A stretch of 50,854 nt of DNA from Acidobacteriaceae bacterium (lineage in GTDB: Bacteria; Acidobacteriota; Terriglobia; Terriglobales; Acidobacteriaceae), in NCBI GenBank assembly GCA_003162935.1, contig PLUW01000120.1:130706-181559 (forward strand), written 5' to 3'. Both the position numbers and the translations under genes were made by a program. Below the pieces are notes generated by a model, which was not told the DNA's origin, searched no databases, and saw only the letters and a list, made by a program, of their open reading frames with translations. Shown here piece after piece: positions 34,330 through 42,859 of this stretch; position 1 is the stretch's first letter, and each line of letters begins with the position of its first letter.

Positions 34330-35337
34330 CTAGACCGCCCGCCCGAGAAAGGTGCATTGCAGGTTCCAGGTGAACTGATCCAGATCGTTGGCCGCATAGA
34401 TCCGCTTCAGAGCCAGCGGATCGTCTCCCGCGCGCACCGGTCCGGCCATCGTCAGTGCCGCGGACTTGAATCCCGCCTCTCGCGTAAGCTCCAGCGTTTG
34501 CTTCGACCACTGCGGATTCAGCGCAGGGTGCGGATACGAGAAATGGTCGATGGGTTCCCTGATCTCTTCTTCCAGTCTCTTCTTACAACCCATGATCTCC
34601 GAGCGCGCCTCGCTCTCGCTCACTTGCGCCACATTCGGATGGGAGAGCGTGTGACCGCCAATGGTGTGCCCTGCCTTTCTCAAGGCACGCACCTGCTCCC
34701 AATCCATCATGAATCCACGCTTCGCCTGAACCGGTTCAGTCTCCAGCGCTCTTTCGACTCCGCCGACGAAATCCTGCTGCACTTTGCCCGTCAATGCCGC
34801 GCCCCAGTCCCAAGCTGACGCCCTCGCCGCCTTGCGCTCTTCCGGTATGGTCAGATCGTAGGTTCGCTGGCTTTCAGGATGACTCCACCTGGACTGGCGC
34901 GTGCTGTTAAAAGCGTAACGGATCCGACAGTACCAAGGTAATATTCCGTTTTCCACCGCATCGACCATAATGTAGAAGGTCGAGGGGATGCCGTAGCGCT
35001 TGAGAATCGGCAGCGCTACTTCGTAGTTGTCGGCAAAACCGTCGTCAAAAGTCACGGCAACTGCCCGCGCCGGAAGTTCGCGGCCAGACCGGGCAAACTG
35101 CGCAACATCTTCCACGGTGACTGGGGAGAAATGCTGCGCCAGGGCCTTCATATGCGCTTCGAAGTTGGCGCGCGACTGCGAAATACCGAGAATATGGTCC
35201 GTAGCTTCTGGCTCTTCGAGGATCGAATGGTACGACAGGATTACTGCGGCGGGAGGGAAAAAGCGCCTTGCCGCGCTGAAAATTGGACTGCGGACAAGCG
35301 CTTTCTTGAACCAGCGCTTGGATGTCGACCTCAGCAC
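34330..35337 (-). CDS. Polysaccharide deacetylase (XrtA-associated type)
   Basis: A 335-residue NodB/CE4-type deacetylase resembling those in exosortase A exopolysaccharide loci (TIGR03006). Motif 1 AVTFDDGFADNYEVAL holds the catalytic Asp and metal ligand; GGHTLSHPNVAQ gives the His pair, and HFSYPHPALN follows. No signal peptide is visible. The GTG at 35337 is chosen because GGGGAG sits 8 bases upstream; the open frame reaches 35550 but that overlaps the divergent methyltransferase. It probably deacetylates a sugar of the repeat unit, at the lipid-linked stage. Confidence 0.82.
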   Translation of the reverse strand: MLRSTSKRWFKKALVRSPIFSAARRFFPPAAVILSYHSILEEPEATDHILGISQSRANFEAHMKALAQHFSPVTVEDVAQFARSGRELPARAVAVTFDDGFADNYEVALPILKRYGIPSTFYIMVDAVENGILPWYCRIRYAFNSTRQSRWSHPESQRTYDLTIPEERKAARASAWDWGAALTGKVQQDFVGGVERALETEPVQAKRGFMMDWEQVRALRKAGHTIGGHTLSHPNVAQVSESEARSEIMGCKKRLEEEIREPIDHFSYPHPALNPQWSKQTLELTREAGFKSAALTMAGPVRAGDDPLALKRIYAANDLDQFTWNLQCTFLGRAV

Positions 35338-35515
35338 TCTCAACGCTCCCCGGGCCCCGAAACGCGCAACGGCCTCGTGATAGTATACCGATTTGGTGGG
35401 TTCCAACCGCAGCGGGCGGACACCCAAGACTACAGAATAAGCACGTGTGAAGGCGTCAATCGCAGCCGATTTGTGTCGCCTGCATTCGCTAACTGATTGA
35501 TAAAACGAGGGCAAC
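35338..35515. promoter_or_regulatory. 178-base divergent promoter region
   Basis: It lies between the deacetylase (minus) and the methyltransferase (plus). On the minus strand TATACTAT (around 35390) could act as -10, with a poorly spaced TTGGAA upstream, so transcription of the deacetylase would begin downstream of the longer in-frame starts. GAGGG at 35507-35511 is the ribosome site of the methyltransferase. Confidence 0.3.
35346..35351 (-). promoter_or_regulatory. Ribosome site deciding the deacetylase start
   Basis: GGGGAG on the minus strand, 8 bases before the GTG at 35337. It is the only good match upstream of any in-frame start. Confidence 0.5.
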
Positions 35516-36316
35516 GTGAGTTCTAAGCAACAAGTAAACGATCTGTTCACCCAGACTGTTGACGACTGGGCCCGGTATTACGACGACCCGGCGCCCCCGA
35601 ATCTGACCGCTCAAAATTTCGTGTCGCGACGCCGTTTTGCCATCCAGATGATCGAAGACCGGCTGGCCAAAGGGTCCAAGATTCTCGATGTGGGCTGCGG
35701 AACCGGCCATCTTGCCGCCGAACTTGCCCGCCGCGGCTACGATACCTGGGGCACGGATTTATCGGCCGGCATGGTGGACTACGCCCGCGCCAACTATAAC
35801 CAGGATCGTTATCAGGTAGGCGACATCGAGAAGATTCCATTTCCCGACAATACTTTCGATGGCATCGTGTGCCTCGGCGTGGTGGAGTACCTCGCCAGCG
35901 ACGGCCCGGCGCTAACCGAGATTCATCGTGTGCTCAAGCCGGGCGGCTGCGCGGTCATCACCACTCCCAGCAGCATTTGTCCTTTTTTCTATCTCGATCG
36001 TGTGCTCGTTCGCACTCGTTTCGCCATCCGTCCGGCGACCAGCGTGGTGCGAAGCCTGTTTGGCGGCAAGCCGCGTCCCGCTCAGACATTGCCCAAAGTT
36101 GAACATCGCCGCTATCGCCGCGGCAGTTGGGAGAAGCTCCTGCGCTCTCACCAGCTCGAACTCGAGGATTGGGTTTGTCACGCTTGGGGATGCTATGCCG
36201 TGGAGCGTTTCTTCCCTCAGGGAGGGTTCTGCCGCGCCAGCGATCAGTTCGCTCGCAACCGAGCCGTCAACTGGCTCGCCTCCGATCAACTGGTTCGCGT
36301 CCGCGCGGTCAAATGA
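35516..36316 (+). CDS. Class I SAM-dependent methyltransferase
   Basis: A 266-residue methyltransferase. Motif I is ILDVGCGTGHLAAELA, followed by WGTDLSAGMVDYARANY and motif post-I FPDNTFDGIVCLGVVEYL, which fit the UbiE/Coq5-like group. It starts at GTG (35516) with GAGGG 4 bases before. It is a lone plus-strand gene between two minus-strand polysaccharide units, and its end is 10 bases from the end of a GT4 gene. O-methylation of a sugar is plausible; the acceptor is unknown. Confidence 0.83.
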   Translation: MSSKQQVNDLFTQTVDDWARYYDDPAPPNLTAQNFVSRRRFAIQMIEDRLAKGSKILDVGCGTGHLAAELARRGYDTWGTDLSAGMVDYARANYNQDRYQVGDIEKIPFPDNTFDGIVCLGVVEYLASDGPALTEIHRVLKPGGCAVITTPSSICPFFYLDRVLVRTRFAIRPATSVVRSLFGGKPRPAQTLPKVEHRRYRRGSWEKLLRSHQLELEDWVCHAWGCYAVERFFPQGGFCRASDQFARNRAVNWLASDQLVRVRAVK

Positions 36317-36326
36317 AGACATTCGG

Positions 36327-37427
36327 TCAGTGATTTAGTACTTCGCGATAGACGTTGAGCCACTGCCCGCGCACCGCGTCCCACGTACATTTGCGCGATT
36401 CTTCGTAAGCATTCTGTGCCAGCCGCGCAGCCAATTCCGGATCGCGCAGCAGGCGAATGACGTTCGCAGCAAGCGTTTTCTCGTCGCCAACCGCTGACAG
36501 CAACCCGGTGCGCTCGTTTTCAACAAGATATGGCATCGACTCCGGCGAAGTCGTCACCACGGGCGTCCCCGCCCCAAATGCTTCGATCACCGAAACCGGC
36601 ATATTGTCGAGCCACGAAGCGTTGATAAAAATATCGGCGTTGTCATAACAATCCCCGATCTGCTGTCGCGAAGCCACTCCCATGAAGTTGACGCCGCTAA
36701 GCTTCAGATCCGAAGCCAACTTCCGGATCTCCGCTTCAAGCGGACCACTGCCCACCAGATCGAGCCTCGCCTCCGGATATTCTTTCTTCACTTCCGCGAA
36801 CGCCTTAACGACCACATCTACGCTGTAGTACTCCGAGAACCCGCGCGTGCACACCAGATGCGGCCCAAGCGGCCTGCGCTCGCGATAGCGAAATTGGGAA
36901 AGATCGACCAGGTTGGGAACCACAACCGCCGGTAGCCCAAATTCGCGAAACACATCCACCAGGTATCCAGAGGGCACGGCGATGCAGTCCACACGCGACA
37001 TCACGAACTTTCCCGAACGGAAGCGCTGCAAGTGATCGCGCGCTTCTCCGCTCCGGTAGTTAATGATGGTTCTTGTACCGCGCAGCTTCGCGAAGAACCA
37101 CGCTGGCGCGGGCGCAAGCAGAAACGACCAGTACGACGCGGAGAAGATGTGCGCCACATCGACGTCTTTCAGCCCGCGCCACAAGCGCCAGAAGTAAATC
37201 GGCTCGCGCAGAACTGTGCGCAGACCCGGAATTTTCTCCGCCCACGCAAGTGCACCCGGTAGCGCAGGGTCGACGCCGATGAAGCAGACCTCGACCTCCG
37301 GATCGTTCTGCCAAAGGCGCATTAGCAGATCGGCCTGTACCGCTTGCCCGCCAACATAACGCAGGCTCGGCGCGACGATCGCAACTTTCATTCGCGTGGG
37401 CGCTTCCGGCTTGACCGCTCCGCTCAT
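36327..37427 (-). CDS. GT4 family glycosyltransferase
   Basis: A 366-residue retaining GT-B glycosyltransferase. It opens with MKVAIVAPSLRYVGGQA (glycine-rich acceptor-side loop), and the C-terminal half has LVGSGPLEAEIR and INASWLDNMPVSVIEAFGAGTPVV, including the E-x7-E motif that binds the donor. The ATG at 37427 overlaps the preceding gene's stop as ATGA, so the two are coupled; an ATG at 37391 would drop 12 residues. It is the last gene of the right-hand operon. Donor sugar unknown. Confidence 0.88.
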   Translation of the reverse strand: MSGAVKPEAPTRMKVAIVAPSLRYVGGQAVQADLLMRLWQNDPEVEVCFIGVDPALPGALAWAEKIPGLRTVLREPIYFWRLWRGLKDVDVAHIFSASYWSFLLAPAPAWFFAKLRGTRTIINYRSGEARDHLQRFRSGKFVMSRVDCIAVPSGYLVDVFREFGLPAVVVPNLVDLSQFRYRERRPLGPHLVCTRGFSEYYSVDVVVKAFAEVKKEYPEARLDLVGSGPLEAEIRKLASDLKLSGVNFMGVASRQQIGDCYDNADIFINASWLDNMPVSVIEAFGAGTPVVTTSPESMPYLVENERTGLLSAVGDEKTLAANVIRLLRDPELAARLAQNAYEESRKCTWDAVRGQWLNVYREVLNH

Positions 37428-38581
37428 ACGCACGGGTTCCGCCGTTTCTGATTGAGAAGTCTCACGTAAAGATCTTCGTACTGCCGGCAGACGCGATCGA
37501 CGCTGTAGTTCTCTTCCGCAAACCGTTGCGCGTTCTCGCCTTGCTCCTTGCGAAGGCTGGCATCCAACAAAAGGCGGCAAACCGCGCTCGCGAATTCGCG
37601 TTCGTTGCCCGCAGCCACCAGCGCTCCGCGTTCCGCATCCACCAGTTCGCCGTTGCCGCCAACATCGTAAGCGACTACGGGCAAGGCGGCTGCCTGTGCC
37701 TCCAGGATCGCATTGGATAGACCCTCGGAATCGGATGTGAGCACAGCAACGTCGGTCGATGCCAGAACAGCGGAAACATCGCGGCGATCGCCGAGAAAAA
37801 CGACCCGCTCCCCAAGCCCCAGCGCAGTGGCTTGCCGCTCCAGTTCAGGACGCAACGGTCCATCGCCCACCAACACGAATTCCACCTCCGGCATGCTCTT
37901 GCGAATGTCGGCGGCGATCCGCAAGAACCCGGCATGGCCCTTGTACTCGGCGTTCATGCGCGCCACCATCACCACGCGCAGAACCCCAGACCTTCGCAGC
38001 AGCGCGGGCGATGCCCGCTCAAACACCTCCGCTGGAAGAGCGTTCCCAATGACCACCAGCTTTTCGGGCGCCACCCCCGCCGCCGCCAGGTAAGAGGCTC
38101 CAGCCCGTGAATTGCACACCACCGCGTTGCACCAGCGGAATGCCACCGCCTGCGCGCGATTTTGCGCCCGCGTCATCAAGTCGCCGAGTTGACGGTGGCT
38201 GCCGATGACAACCGGCACGCGCCCCAGACGAGCCGCTGGAATGAGCGTAAGGTTCGTGTAGAAATCGAAAGCATGGGCGATCTCAACATGGTTCCGCCGC
38301 AGATGGCGGGCCAGGTTGAGCCGCGTGCGCAGCGACTGCCATCCAAACAGGCTGTTGCCCAACGGAAATTGAGCGACCTCCCCAAACTGGCCGGCGAGGG
38401 GGCCGCGAGGGTTGACGCATCCCAAATGAACCTGAAACCTGGCGGCGCGGGCATTTTGCGCAAGCACCGCGAACTGCCGCTCCGATCCACCTGTCTCAAA
38501 CGTGTTGATCATGAGAAACAGGTTGATCGGCGATCTGTCGAGACGGCTCGCCGTTATGCTGGTAGCGTTCGCGGCGCCCAC
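37424..38581 (-). CDS. GT4 family glycosyltransferase
   Basis: A 385-residue GT-B enzyme. FLMINTFETGGSERQFAVLA matches the usual GT4 N-terminus, and LVGDGPLRPELERQA plus TSDSEGLSNAILEAQAAALPVVA (E-x7-E) define the donor-binding half. It starts at GTG (38581) with a G-rich ribosome site upstream and sits 4 bases after the asparagine synthase gene. It would add one sugar to the repeat unit; linkage and donor cannot be read. Confidence 0.87.
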   Translation of the reverse strand: MGAANATSITASRLDRSPINLFLMINTFETGGSERQFAVLAQNARAARFQVHLGCVNPRGPLAGQFGEVAQFPLGNSLFGWQSLRTRLNLARHLRRNHVEIAHAFDFYTNLTLIPAARLGRVPVVIGSHRQLGDLMTRAQNRAQAVAFRWCNAVVCNSRAGASYLAAAGVAPEKLVVIGNALPAEVFERASPALLRRSGVLRVVMVARMNAEYKGHAGFLRIAADIRKSMPEVEFVLVGDGPLRPELERQATALGLGERVVFLGDRRDVSAVLASTDVAVLTSDSEGLSNAILEAQAAALPVVAYDVGGNGELVDAERGALVAAGNEREFASAVCRLLLDASLRKEQGENAQRFAEENYSVDRVCRQYEDLYVRLLNQKRRNPCV

Positions 38582-38585
38582 CCGG

Positions 38586-40559
38586 TCATTCCCCCACCGG
38601 GGCCGACGCGAACACGGCAGGGCCCGGAACCTTCCGCCGGGAATCGGCGACCACCGGCAGCGAGAACAGTCCGGCGGGCTTGACGTATTTCTCCAGGAAA
38701 TTGCGGTGCCACAGTTCGAACATCAGCAACCGCCAGAGCCGCCCCGTGTTGGCTCGACCGCGAAGAAGATAATCGTCCATCACCGTGCGAATTCCGCTCG
38801 GCTGGAAGTAGCCCCGTTCGAGCGTGCGCGGCTCCAGCAGAATCATCAGCATGTCTTTCAGTTCGTGGCGCATCCAGTGCACCAGCGGGAGCGAAAATCC
38901 CCGCTTTTCCCGGTACAGCGTCTCCCGCGGCACGCCGATTCGTTCAGCAAGCTTGCGCAAAATGTATTTCTGCTCCCGGCCGCGCAGCTTCCACTCCGAT
39001 CCGAGCCCGGTGGCCCACTCGACAAAAACGTGGTCCAGGATCGGAACGCGTACCTCGAGCGAATTCAGCATGCTCATGCGGTCAACCTTGGTCAGAATGT
39101 CGTCCACTAAGTAGGTTTTCGTGTCGACGTAGAGTAACTGGCTCACCGGTTCGTCGGTCGGCGCGGCGGCAAAGCGCCGCCGCAGAACATTGCCGGGATC
39201 GTCCCCGCGCCGAAGAATCGCGCGGAACTCGTCCGAGAGCAGCTCCGTATCGCGTTCGAAATCGGGCAGAAACGAAATCCGGTCGATATACCGCTCCTGC
39301 CACGGCAGCGAAAGATTGTAGCTCAAGGTGCGACCCCGCATCCCGCGAGGCACGTGGGGGAATATCCTCTCGCGATAGAACTTGCGGGCCCACTCCGGAA
39401 TGTGCTCGAAAATCTTGCGGTCGGCGTGAATGCGGTAGCGATCGTAGCCGGCAAAGATTTCATCGCCGCCGTCGCCCGAGAGCGCGACCGTGACGTGCTG
39501 CCGCGCCATCTGCGACACATAGTACGTCGGCAGCATCGACGAATCCCCAAATGGCTCTTCCAGCGAACTGGTCAGATGTTCGACGGTCTGCACCACATCC
39601 GGCTCGAGAATCATTTCGTGATGCTCGGTGCCAAACTTTTCCGCAACCATGCGCGCATAGCGCGCTTCGTTGAAGTCGTCTTTCGTGAACCCGATGGAAA
39701 ACGTCTTGACCGGCTTGGAGCTGGCGCGCGCCATCAGGGCCACGATGGTCGAGGAATCCGTGCCGCCGCTCAGAAACGCGCCCAGCGGCACGTCTGAAAT
39801 CAGCCGGATCTTCGTCGCTTCCAACAGCCGCTGCTCCAGCTCTTCCAGACACTCTTCTTCGCTTTTCGGAAAATGCGTGTTGTATCGCGGCAGGTCCCAG
39901 TACTGCCGGATCGTGATCTCCCCGCGTTCGAACTCCAGCAAGTGTCCGGCGGGCAGCTTCTGAATGCCGGTAAATGCGGAAATCGGCTCCGGCACGTATT
40001 GATAGTAGAGATATTCCAGCAGCGCTTGCCCGTTGACTTCGGCCAATTCCGGCGCCACCGCCAAAATACTTTTCACCTCCGACGCGAAGTACAGGTTGCC
40101 CTTGTGCAGCGCGTAGTAGAGCGGCTTCTTGCCCAGGCGGTCGCGGGCCAGCGTCAGCTTGCGCTTCGTCTTGTCATAGAGGGCCAACGCAAACATGCCG
40201 CGCAGTTTCTTAACGCAATCGGCGCCCATCTCTTCGTAGAGGTGGATGATGACTTCAGTATCGGTCTTGGTGTAGAAGCGATGGCCTCGGCTTTCCAGTT
40301 CCGGCCGCAGCTCGGGAAAATTGTAGATTTCCCCGTTGAACACGATCCACGCATTACGATCCTCGTTAAACACGGGCTGGTGGCCGCCCGAAAGATCGAT
40401 AATCGACAACCGCCGCATGCCAAGCCCCGCGCCGTCTGCCACGTAGATGCCTTCATCGTCCGGGCCCCGGTACATGATCTGATCGCACATATGGCGCACG
40501 AGGGCTTCGCTAATATTGCTCTCGCGGCTGGCGCTGACGACTCCGGCGATTCCACACAT
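38586..40559 (-). CDS. asnB: Asparagine synthase-like amidotransferase (exosortase-associated type)
   Basis: A 657-residue glutamine-dependent amidotransferase. Cys2 in MCGIAG is the glutaminase nucleophile; VFNGEIYN and RGPDDEG complete that domain. LSGGTDSST (about residue 262) is the ATP pyrophosphatase loop of the synthase domain, so both active sites look intact. Close relatives accompany XrtA exopolysaccharide genes (TIGR03108-like), where they probably amidate a uronic acid or similar carboxyl sugar rather than aspartate. It lies between GT4 and the unrecognised gene in the same operon, which supports a glycan role (inference). Confidence 0.88.
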   Translation of the reverse strand: MCGIAGVVSASRESNISEALVRHMCDQIMYRGPDDEGIYVADGAGLGMRRLSIIDLSGGHQPVFNEDRNAWIVFNGEIYNFPELRPELESRGHRFYTKTDTEVIIHLYEEMGADCVKKLRGMFALALYDKTKRKLTLARDRLGKKPLYYALHKGNLYFASEVKSILAVAPELAEVNGQALLEYLYYQYVPEPISAFTGIQKLPAGHLLEFERGEITIRQYWDLPRYNTHFPKSEEECLEELEQRLLEATKIRLISDVPLGAFLSGGTDSSTIVALMARASSKPVKTFSIGFTKDDFNEARYARMVAEKFGTEHHEMILEPDVVQTVEHLTSSLEEPFGDSSMLPTYYVSQMARQHVTVALSGDGGDEIFAGYDRYRIHADRKIFEHIPEWARKFYRERIFPHVPRGMRGRTLSYNLSLPWQERYIDRISFLPDFERDTELLSDEFRAILRRGDDPGNVLRRRFAAAPTDEPVSQLLYVDTKTYLVDDILTKVDRMSMLNSLEVRVPILDHVFVEWATGLGSEWKLRGREQKYILRKLAERIGVPRETLYREKRGFSLPLVHWMRHELKDMLMILLEPRTLERGYFQPSGIRTVMDDYLLRGRANTGRLWRLLMFELWHRNFLEKYVKPAGLFSLPVVADSRRKVPGPAVFASAPVGE

Positions 40560-40568
40560 GATCGGATC

Positions 40569-41741
40569 TTACCCTTTCTGGCTCACCGGCACGGGCCTGG
40601 AATTTTCTGGCATAGCCACCGCCGCCAATCGTTGGAAGCGATAGTCGCGATAGTCGCCGGGGTTCCCCCCCCGCCCATCGCAGGCTGCCAGCAGGATGTT
40701 CGTCATCTCGCGCGCACTCACAAAGTGCAAAGTCTCTTTTCGCTCCGGAGCGCCGCCCACCAGATCCTCCATAAATTTGCCGAATGCCTCGCCCGCAACC
40801 GCGTCCCTCTGGTTCGGATGCATCCCGTGACAATGCAGCTTGATGAAAATCCAGTCGGGACGCCCTGCCACCCCGACTTGCGCCTGCTTCCACAGCGCGA
40901 GGCGCTCGATGGTCATCGCACTCCTTTCGTTGATTTCTCCATTTTCAATCGCTGGCTTCCTGCGGCGTAGCGTGCGGCCGATATCGGCGACGAGTGGGCC
41001 TTGGATGATCAGCGGAAAGGTCTTGGCCGCCCGTCCGGCAACCAAGTCGTTGCCTTTGCGATGAGGTGCGGCCTGATCCAGCGGCAGCGCGCATTCGTAG
41101 ACGCTATTGATCTTCCCGATTTGCGCCCGGTTTAAAACCGAGGTCGGCATGGTCAGGTCCGCATAGCACCCGGTTTCCGCGAGAATTTGCATCTCCGAAT
41201 CCACGCCGCACAGCTCGCCTCCGGCGGAATTGGCCAGCGCCCAATTTCCGTGCACGAAGGCATAGCGCGCCTCCGCCGATCCCTCCTCCACCGCAAGACA
41301 CCTATGACGAAACGCCAAGATGTCCCGAAATTCCACCAACTGCCGTCGCGTATTTTCGGCGGTGTCCGGTTCGAAAATGCCATGGTGCAGATGCACTTCA
41401 ATCTCGCCCCACCCTTGGCGGCAGTGCTCGGCAAGCGCCGCCACTAGCCCTTCGTCGTACTGTTCGGCGGGATAGAAATACGTGTGAACAAAAGGCCGGC
41501 CCTCTTCATCCCTCCACCGGTCGGCGATCTTGGGATATTCGCGGCACCACCATTCCACCCGGCGCTCCTGTTCGAAGCGCGAGACGCGTTTGCGTCCGTC
41601 CTGGGCGTCAATCGCCGGCTCAAAGTGATCCGCCAAAACAAAAATGAGATGCACTGGACCCGCCACCGACGAGCGCAACCCGCGCCACATCGCCCCGGGC
41701 AGCACTTTCCTCGCATACGCAAGTTTGTTGACAAGGCCCAT
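40569..41741 (-). CDS. Unrecognised protein, possibly a deacetylase-like metalloenzyme
   Basis: A 390-residue protein I cannot assign to a named family. It carries His- and Asp-rich blocks placed like those of NodB-type enzymes: IFVLADHFEPA (about residues 32-42), HTYFYPAEQY, EIEVHLHHGIFEP, YAFVHGNWAL and a late IKLHCHGMHPNQRD. The blocks suggest a metal site in a TIM-barrel-like deacetylase fold. No signal peptide is visible. The ATG at 41741 is used; the frame is open to 41861 but the added part looks unstructured. It sits between methyltransferase and asparagine synthase in the operon, so a sugar-modifying role is likely. Confidence 0.6.
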   Translation of the reverse strand: MGLVNKLAYARKVLPGAMWRGLRSSVAGPVHLIFVLADHFEPAIDAQDGRKRVSRFEQERRVEWWCREYPKIADRWRDEEGRPFVHTYFYPAEQYDEGLVAALAEHCRQGWGEIEVHLHHGIFEPDTAENTRRQLVEFRDILAFRHRCLAVEEGSAEARYAFVHGNWALANSAGGELCGVDSEMQILAETGCYADLTMPTSVLNRAQIGKINSVYECALPLDQAAPHRKGNDLVAGRAAKTFPLIIQGPLVADIGRTLRRRKPAIENGEINERSAMTIERLALWKQAQVGVAGRPDWIFIKLHCHGMHPNQRDAVAGEAFGKFMEDLVGGAPERKETLHFVSAREMTNILLAACDGRGGNPGDYRDYRFQRLAAVAMPENSRPVPVSQKG

Positions 41742-41890
41742 TTCAATCCATGAATCCAAAGATTCGGTTCCAGTCCTAAGTACCGTCTGATTACATCCAG
41801 CAAGCTTCCCACTGTCATCCTGCGCGAGCGACGGACCTTTGCATTCTGCGCGCGCCACCACCGGCGTTGCGGATCTCTGGGCGGCAACCT

Positions 41891-42859
41891 CTAGCGCAGC
41901 GGCTTTCGTCCCCGAACCGCAATCGAGAATTCCCCGATTCGCATGTCCTCCATCCCCATCGCCTCGTACCAGCGGAACACTTGCTCATAGGTATGCTTGG
42001 ATTGGTACTTCGGTGAATACCAATCGAAGGTGTCCAGCATCCGCGCCTCTGGAGTGCTTTGCCGGTTCACCGGAAACACATGATGCAGCAGACCCGCGGC
42101 CGGACGCCCCACCAGCGGCACTTTCCGCAACACCTCTTGCGTATTGTAGAGAACCGGCACCGCGACCTTCAGGACACTGTGCAGCGTTTCGGGCTTCATT
42201 TTGTGCGTGTAGCGTCGCCAGAAATCGCTGAAGCGATACCACTTGTTGTATCCGCTGTACAGCCATACCGCGAGAATGCCGCCCGGCTTCAGATACTTGC
42301 CCAGCGTCTTCACCGCCGCTTCACAATCCGGTGTGTGATGAAGCACTCCCATGCTGTAGATAAGATCGAAGCTATCCGGAGCGAACGGAAGCGCGAATAC
42401 ATCCGCCTGGAAGGCCACGAACTCGCGATCCGCCAGGTTCTTCGCTGCCACTTCCGCCGCCGCGCTCAGATCGATGCCGACCACCCGCGCGCCCCACGCC
42501 GTGGCAACCTCGGCGAACCGTCCCATGCCGCAACCCACATCCAGAACCAGCTTACCCTTGAGATCTTCGGGCCGTAGCGCCGTCTTCATCCGGAAATTGA
42601 GGTCGGCCTCGCGTACGTCGTCGTGATCGAGTTGCGTCTTCTGATAGCGGTGCCACTGGAATCCAAAACTCGCGGCATAGTGCTGCGCATCGACGAAACG
42701 CGCAATCCCATTGACAAAGGGATACGCGCGCTTGCAGGCGGAGCACACATAGCCTCCGCCACCGTCGCTATCGAGCTTCGATCCGCAGTTCAGGCAACGC
42801 AGTATTGCCTGTAATTCAGCGGGCAGGAGTGACTGCGCCTGTTTTTCCTCGATCGGCAT
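41891..42859 (-). CDS. Methyltransferase with N-terminal zinc ribbon
   Basis: A 322-residue methyltransferase. Residues about 20-45 form a zinc ribbon (CLNCG ... CSAC, then KRAYPFVNGIARFV) like Trm112-type leaders. The Rossmann core has LVLDVGCGMGRFAEVA, VGIDLSAAAEVA and FDLIYSMGVLHHTP. The ATG at 42859 is preceded by GGAGG and lies inside the end of the O-antigen ligase gene, overlapping it by 44 bases. The open frame extends to 43018, but that overlap would be larger. It probably methylates a sugar or lipid-linked intermediate. Confidence 0.82.
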   Translation of the reverse strand: MPIEEKQAQSLLPAELQAILRCLNCGSKLDSDGGGGYVCSACKRAYPFVNGIARFVDAQHYAASFGFQWHRYQKTQLDHDDVREADLNFRMKTALRPEDLKGKLVLDVGCGMGRFAEVATAWGARVVGIDLSAAAEVAAKNLADREFVAFQADVFALPFAPDSFDLIYSMGVLHHTPDCEAAVKTLGKYLKPGGILAVWLYSGYNKWYRFSDFWRRYTHKMKPETLHSVLKVAVPVLYNTQEVLRKVPLVGRPAAGLLHHVFPVNRQSTPEARMLDTFDWYSPKYQSKHTYEQVFRWYEAMGMEDMRIGEFSIAVRGRKPLR

